Source: Acholeplasmataceae bacterium UBA6190
GTDB taxonomy: Bacteria; Bacillota_I; Bacilli_A; Acholeplasmatales; Acholeplasmataceae
NCBI GenBank assembly: GCA_002422045.1
Contig: DITG01000060.1
Span: forward strand, 1 to 26,553
Length of the DNA stretch: 26,553 nucleotides
Direction of reading: 5' to 3'
Below, piece after piece: positions 22,322 through 26,553 of this stretch. The position numbers were made by a program, and so were the translations under genes. Each line of letters starts with the position of its first letter. The stretch's first letter is position 1. The notes under the pieces were generated by a model. That model saw nothing but the letters and a program-made list of their open reading frames with translations, ran no database searches and was not told the DNA's origin.

Positions 22322-23413
22322 ATGAAAAAATTAAAGATTGGTATCATTGGTTGTGGCGGGATTGCTACTCAAAAGCATATGCCCAGCTTAAAGAGAATTG
22401 AAGAAGTCGAAATGGTCGCATTTTGTGATCTGATCATTGAGAAAGCTGAAAAATCTGCATTAGAATTTGGAACCAAAGACGCGAAAGTCTACAAAAATTA
22501 CAAGGATATGCTCAAAGATCAGAGCATTGATGTCATCCATGTCTGCACACCAAACAGAAGTCATTCATATATCACTGTCGACGCTCTCGAAAGTGGAAAA
22601 CATGTCATGTGCGAGAAGCCAATGGCAATTAACTCTGTTGAGGCTAAGAAAATGGTTGATGCAGCACAGCGTACTGGCAAAAAACTCACGATTGGTTATC
22701 AGAACCGATTCAGAGGTGATTCACAGTATTTGAAAGCAGAAACCGAAAAAGGGACACTCGGAGATATCTATTATGCAAAAGCCCATGCCATCAGACGACG
22801 TGCAGTGCCAACTTGGGGCGTGTTCTTGAATGAATACGAACAAGGTGGTGGTCCTTTGATCGATATTGGAACACATGCACTGGATTTGACTTTATGGACC
22901 ATGAACAACTACAAGCCAAAGATGGTTGTCGGTTCCGTATTTCATAAACTCGGTCATCAAACCAATACAGCGAATGCCTGGGGTGATTGGAAAACCGATG
23001 AACTGACTGTGGAAGATTCGGCATTCGGATACATTGTCATGGACAATGGCGCAACCATTGTGCTTGAATCCAGCTGGGCATTGAATTCACTGGATGTTCG
23101 TGAAGCACAGACCACACTTTGCGGTACCCTTGCTGGTGCTGACATGCAAGATGGTCTCAGAATTAATTATGTCAAAAACAACCGCCAAGTCGTTGAAAAG
23201 CCTAACTTTGAAGTGGGTGGCGTTGCCTTTTATTCCGGATCCTCATCGAAACCCGATCACATTGAAGCACGGATGTGGATTGATGCCATCCTCAACAACA
23301 GACAGCCTCTGGTGACACCCGAACAGGCATTTGTGGTGACACAGATTCTTGAAGCGATCTATGAATCCTCGAAGACTGGCAAACCAGTTTATCTGAGTGG
23401 AGCAGCATCATGA
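22322..23413 (+). CDS. Gfo/Idh/MocA-family dehydrogenase (first gene of sugar operon)
   Basis: A 363-residue dehydrogenase. The nucleotide-binding start is KIGIIGCGGIATQKHMPSL. The EKP motif is intact (HVMCEKPMAINSVEA), GYQNRFRGD follows, and the C-terminal domain has GGGPLIDIGTHALDL, with the histidine used in catalysis by this family. It probably oxidises a hydroxyl of a sugar, glycoside or inositol with NAD. GAGGGAG precedes the ATG. The stop overlaps the ATG of the first isomerase gene (ATGA), so translation is coupled. It shares architecture with the partial gene at 25901 but is clearly not a recent copy. Confidence 0.9.
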   Translation: MKKLKIGIIGCGGIATQKHMPSLKRIEEVEMVAFCDLIIEKAEKSALEFGTKDAKVYKNYKDMLKDQSIDVIHVCTPNRSHSYITVDALESGKHVMCEKPMAINSVEAKKMVDAAQRTGKKLTIGYQNRFRGDSQYLKAETEKGTLGDIYYAKAHAIRRRAVPTWGVFLNEYEQGGGPLIDIGTHALDLTLWTMNNYKPKMVVGSVFHKLGHQTNTANAWGDWKTDELTVEDSAFGYIVMDNGATIVLESSWALNSLDVREAQTTLCGTLAGADMQDGLRINYVKNNRQVVEKPNFEVGGVAFYSGSSSKPDHIEARMWIDAILNNRQPLVTPEQAFVVTQILEAIYESSKTGKPVYLSGAAS

Positions 23414-24198
23414 AACTTGGAATGATTTCAGGGTATGATCTGGAATCACTTTCCAAGGTACGTACACGGGGACTTGATCACGTTGAATTTTGTATCAACC
23501 ATCACGAAGATACATTCTTAAATGAACTCAATATTATTGAAAAATCGCTTCAAACCAATCAGTTATCCGTGTTTTCCATCGGCAGATGGGGAACAGAGAG
23601 AATCAATCCACAAGGGATCAATCGGATCGAGTTTGAAAAAAACTGTCGTTTGATCGATGCTGCTGCAAGACTTCATTCCCCAGTTTATGTGACTGGAGTC
23701 AATTATGTTGATCAACTTTCCTATGAAGACAATCTATCTTTCGCTTTAGCATACCTTCAAGAACTTCAAGCTTATGCAGCACAGAAAAAGATAACGCTTG
23801 CTGTCTATAATTGCAGATGGGGCAATTTCATTATCGGACCTGACACTTGGGATGTTGTCCTCAAAGCAGTGCCAGGACTGGGCATCAAATATGATCCTTC
23901 CCATGCCATCTATGATTTGAAAAACTATTTGAAGGAAATCAGTGATTACGGTGCCTACATCAAACACATTCATTTGAAAGGTGCTTTGCTGATTGACAAT
24001 GTCAGAGTTGATGATCCGCCTGCGGGTCTTGACATGACAGACTGGAAATCGTTTTTGGCACTACTTTATAAGCACCAGTATCAGGGTGGGCTCTCCATTG
24101 AACCTCACTCATCCACATGGACAGGTGATTTGGGAGAATGGGGCATTCGTTATTCGATTGAGTATTTCAAACCATTGATCACAGAGGTGAAATCATGA
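23410..24198 (+). CDS. Sugar phosphate isomerase/epimerase-like TIM-barrel protein (DPPAGLD subgroup)
   Basis: A 262-residue AP-endonuclease-2-type TIM barrel (IolE/xylose-isomerase-like superfamily). Metal-site candidates are Asp162 and His165 in YDPSHAIYD, the histidines of HIHLKG, and the glutamate in LSIEPHS. The usual first glutamate is replaced: the strand reads AVYNCRWGNF (Tyr133, Asn134, Cys135). I recall YNC-W-NF, DDPPAGLD and SIEPHS as features of one subgroup, so the change is probably a family trait and not damage. The reaction is unknown; epimerisation, isomerisation or elimination on an oxidised sugar are options. ATGA overlaps exist on both sides, so it is coupled to its neighbours. 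Confidence 0.85.
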   Translation: MKLGMISGYDLESLSKVRTRGLDHVEFCINHHEDTFLNELNIIEKSLQTNQLSVFSIGRWGTERINPQGINRIEFEKNCRLIDAAARLHSPVYVTGVNYVDQLSYEDNLSFALAYLQELQAYAAQKKITLAVYNCRWGNFIIGPDTWDVVLKAVPGLGIKYDPSHAIYDLKNYLKEISDYGAYIKHIHLKGALLIDNVRVDDPPAGLDMTDWKSFLALLYKHQYQGGLSIEPHSSTWTGDLGEWGIRYSIEYFKPLITEVKS

Positions 24199-24932
24199 AC
24201 ATCGCAGTACAACTCTATACCTTAAGAGATATTTTGCCGGGAAATGTTGAATCAGTATTGGAAAAAGTAGCAAAAATGGGTTATCAGGGTGTTGAATTCG
24301 CAGGATTCTATGACTTGTCAAGCCATCAGATGAAAACACTACTTGACCGTCTTGGACTGATTGCAGTGTCTGCGCATACAGGGCTTGAAGCCTTGGAAAA
24401 AGAAGGAGAAAAACTGTTATCATACAACCAGACGATCGGAAATCAGATGATCGTCATTCCATGGTCAGATATCCGCGATCAGGCATCCTATCAAGCAATA
24501 CTTCCGCGCATCAAGCGTGTCGTTGATTTGATTCTGGCACACCAGATGATACCGGTGTATCACAATCACGCACATGAATTTCTATCCTTTGATGGAAAGT
24601 ATATCCTCGACCATCTTTTAGATGATCTCCCATCACTCAAACTCGAACTGGATGTTTACTGGGCGGTTGTCGCAGGGATTGACTATGAACAGTATCTCAA
24701 AAAAAGAAAAAATCGCCTGGTACTCATTCATGCCAAAGACATGATTGAAATCAACGGACAAAAAACCTATGGCAGTGTCGGTGAAGGCATGATTGATTAT
24801 CTGAAGATCTCCAAGATGGATCTTGATCTGCCATGGTGGATTGTTGAAAACGACAAACCAATCAACCCTAGCCTTCAAAACATCGAATCCAGCATTCGCT
24901 ATATCAAAGAAACCATATTGGGAGGAAAATAA
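24195..24932 (+). CDS. Sugar phosphate isomerase/epimerase-like TIM-barrel protein (YHNHxxEF subgroup)
   Basis: A 245-residue barrel of the same superfamily but a different branch. Metal-site marks are YHNHAHEF, LELDVYWAVVAG, LIHAKD and the late strand WWIVENDKP; GSVGEGMIDY is the conserved loop before it. These are the complete ligands expected of an active IolE-like isomerase/epimerase/eliminase. The ATG overlaps the previous stop and follows AGAGGTG. The stop TAA is 1 bp before the next ATG. Substrate unknown. Confidence 0.88.
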   Translation: MNIAVQLYTLRDILPGNVESVLEKVAKMGYQGVEFAGFYDLSSHQMKTLLDRLGLIAVSAHTGLEALEKEGEKLLSYNQTIGNQMIVIPWSDIRDQASYQAILPRIKRVVDLILAHQMIPVYHNHAHEFLSFDGKYILDHLLDDLPSLKLELDVYWAVVAGIDYEQYLKKRKNRLVLIHAKDMIEINGQKTYGSVGEGMIDYLKISKMDLDLPWWIVENDKPINPSLQNIESSIRYIKETILGGK

Positions 24933-24933
24933 C

Positions 24934-25899
24934 ATGAAAGTTGGTGTATTAACCGTTCCTTTCAGTGGAAAAACACTGGAAGAAACTTTGAAATATCTGA
25001 CAAGTCTCGGGGTCTATACCGTTGAACTTGGCACAGGAGGATATCCTGGAAACGCACATGCCAATCCAGATGTCTTGCTTCATGATGAGAAAGCGCTCAA
25101 AGCATTCCAAGATACCATCCAAGGATACAAAGTCACCATCAGTGCGTTGTCATGTCACGGTAATCCCGTGCATCCACAACCCAAGATTGCTGAAGCGTTT
25201 CATCAAGCTTTTGAAAAAACAGTGCTGCTCGCCGAAAAACTTGGGATTGACACAGTCATCACATTTTCGGGATGTCCCGGTGGATCCAAGGTTGACATGA
25301 CACCCAACTGGGCTGTTTCGGCATGGCCCAATGATTTTCAAGACATATTGAAATATCAATGGGAAGAAGTGCTCATTCCTTACTGGAAACATGCTGCTGC
25401 ATTCGCGAAGTCTCATGGTGTAACCAAAATTGCACTAGAAATGCATCCCGGATTTTCAGTCTATAATCCTGAGACGATGCTGAAATTAAGAAGCGCTGTC
25501 GGTGATATCATGGGTGCCAATTTTGATCCATCACATCTTTTCTGGCAAGGCATTGATCCAGTGCTCGCCATCAAAGACATGGGGAAAGCCATTCATCATT
25601 TTCATGCAAAGGATACACAGATGTTTGAAGAAAACGTCAAAAAGAATGGTGTATTGGATATGAAGACATACGCGCATTTGAAAGAACGCGCATGGATCTT
25701 CAGAACAGTTGGTTATGGACATGACGAAAAAGTCTGGAAAGACATCATCACCATGCTGAGAATTACCGGGTATGATGGTGCGATTTCCATCGAGCATGAA
25801 GATTCTCTGATGTCCATCAATGAAGGACTTGAAAAAGCGGTTCATTTTCTACAAGGACTTGTCATCCAAGAACAACCAGGACAGGCATGGTGGTTCTGA
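24934..25899 (+). CDS. Sugar phosphate isomerase/epimerase-like TIM-barrel protein (EMHPGF subgroup)
   Basis: A 321-residue barrel, longer than its two neighbours, with all superfamily ligands visible: ALEMHPGFSVYN, NFDPSHLFWQGIDP, HHFHAKDTQ and GAISIEHEDS. ITFSGCPGG, GYGHDEKVWKDI and the C-terminal tail QPGQAWWF are typical of this subgroup, which often neighbours Gfo/Idh/MocA genes. I chose ATG 24934, with GGAGGAAAA upstream, over a frame open to 24823 that lies within the preceding gene. It is the third of three consecutive isomerase-like genes and is followed after 1 bp by a second dehydrogenase gene. Confidence 0.88.
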   Translation: MKVGVLTVPFSGKTLEETLKYLTSLGVYTVELGTGGYPGNAHANPDVLLHDEKALKAFQDTIQGYKVTISALSCHGNPVHPQPKIAEAFHQAFEKTVLLAEKLGIDTVITFSGCPGGSKVDMTPNWAVSAWPNDFQDILKYQWEEVLIPYWKHAAAFAKSHGVTKIALEMHPGFSVYNPETMLKLRSAVGDIMGANFDPSHLFWQGIDPVLAIKDMGKAIHHFHAKDTQMFEENVKKNGVLDMKTYAHLKERAWIFRTVGYGHDEKVWKDIITMLRITGYDGAISIEHEDSLMSINEGLEKAVHFLQGLVIQEQPGQAWWF

Positions 25900-25900
25900 T

Positions 25901-26553
25901 TTGAAAAAGTTTAGAATCGGTATCATCGGTTGTGGCAATATTTTTCCGATGCATGCCATTTCCATCAAGACGCATCCCTCACTAGAACTGGTTGCAGTCT
26001 GTGATATCAAAAAAGAACGTGCCAGTCAGGCATCCAAAACATACGGCGGAACACCGTATACAGATTATCTGAAGATGTTTAAAAATGAAAAACTTGATGC
26101 AGTGCACATTTGCACACCGCACTTTCTCCATGCCCCAATGACAATCCATGCAGCAACTCTTGGGATTCATGTGCTCACGGAAAAACCGATGGCCATCAAC
26201 GTTTCCGATGCGAAGATGATGATCGAAGCTTCGGAAAAACACCATGTCAAACTCGGTGTCATCTTTCAAAACCGGTACAACAAAAGCGCAATCTTTTTAA
26301 AAGAAAGACTGTCATCCGGCAGACTCGGCAAGATTTATGCTGCCAAATGTTCAGTGACTTGGGACAGAAGTGATGCCTATTACATGAAAAGTGACTGGAA
26401 AGGCACCTGGGACAAAGAAGGTGGCGGTGCAGTGATTGATCAAGCAATCCATACACTGGATTTGATGCGTTGGTTTGTGGATTCGAAAATCGATTATGTG
26501 GACGCTTCGATTGCAAATCGTGTTCATGAAAAAATCGATGTCGAAGATACTGC
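25901..26553 (+). CDS. Gfo/Idh/MocA-family dehydrogenase, 3' end outside window
   Basis: The frame is open from TTG 25901 to the end of the window (217 codons) with no stop. The start reads KKFRIGIIGCGNIFPMHAIS, the Rossmann fold opening of this family. HICTPHFLHAPMTIHA, the EKP motif (HVLTEKPMAINVSDA), VIFQNRYN and GGGAVIDQAIHTLDLMRWF follow, with the catalytic-type histidine present. TTG is the only plausible start: the stop of the previous gene is 1 bp upstream, no ATG or GTG is in frame before the nucleotide-binding motif, and the ribosome site is weak (GGTGG). Translation is probably coupled. It is a second dehydrogenase of the sugar operon. Confidence 0.85.
   Translation, partial: MKKFRIGIIGCGNIFPMHAISIKTHPSLELVAVCDIKKERASQASKTYGGTPYTDYLKMFKNEKLDAVHICTPHFLHAPMTIHAATLGIHVLTEKPMAINVSDAKMMIEASEKHHVKLGVIFQNRYNKSAIFLKERLSSGRLGKIYAAKCSVTWDRSDAYYMKSDWKGTWDKEGGGAVIDQAIHTLDLMRWFVDSKIDYVDASIANRVHEKIDVEDT

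Noticed and set aside
25531..26269. Minus-strand reading frames across the last two sugar genes
   Set aside because: They overlap well-supported plus-strand genes, lack ribosome sites and encode no recognisable domain.

Overview
The window looks like the chromosome of a low-GC, Gram-positive-type bacterium. TGA is used throughout as an ordinary stop codon, Shine-Dalgarno sites are strong (AGGAGG-like), starts are ATG with some GTG/TTG, and TATAAT-type promoters and hairpin-plus-T terminators are common. Gene content (DUF975 membrane protein, potABCD with a mollicute-like insertion in PotA, HI0933-type flavoprotein, CHASE4-GGDEF protein) suggests Bacillota or a standard-code relative of the Mollicutes (Acholeplasma/Izemoplasma-like). 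That placement is inference. No prophage, insertion sequence or CRISPR array is visible.

Layout: (1) 1-483, end of a DUF975 membrane protein, followed by a 457-bp AT-rich spacer with a long hairpin and two perfect palindromes. (2) 941-4941, four overlapping genes potA-potB-potC-potD for polyamine import, closed by a terminator. (3) 5048-9135, an extended -10 promoter and a three-gene run: membrane-anchored clan GH-A-like glycosidase, amidase-signature hydrolase, isochorismatase-like cysteine hydrolase, closed by a terminator. (4) 9165-11916, a PadR regulator with a 21-bp dyad over its own promoter, translationally coupled to a class-C-type serine hydrolase, then two small overlapping membrane proteins (DUF1475-like, DUF3159-like). 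(5) 11955-16187 on the minus strand: a CHASE4-HAMP-GGDEF diguanylate cyclase, the tRNA hydroxylase TrhO, and a coupled P-loop kinase / Gfo-Idh-MocA pair. (6) 16294-18215, an Asp/Glu racemase and an HI0933-family flavoprotein, convergent with a CDP-alcohol phosphatidyltransferase through a shared terminator. (7) 19029-21323, tRNA-Pro(CGG), a GtrA-family protein, a macro-domain protein with a C-terminal XRE-like helical domain, and a TerY-like vWA protein. (8) 21323-26553, an AraC regulator divergent from an operon of Gfo/Idh/MocA dehydrogenase, three different TIM-barrel sugar isomerase/epimerase-like enzymes and a second dehydrogenase cut by the window edge.

The two regions most worth attention are the macro/XRE + vWA pair, which combines an ADP-ribose-binding module with a MIDAS protein and has no obvious metabolic partner, and the AraC-controlled dehydrogenase/isomerase operon. 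The latter has the enzyme classes used in oxidation-assisted (3-keto) sugar or inositol breakdown but shows no transporter, sugar kinase or conventional glycosidase inside the window. Function assignments come from reading motifs; no database search was run.
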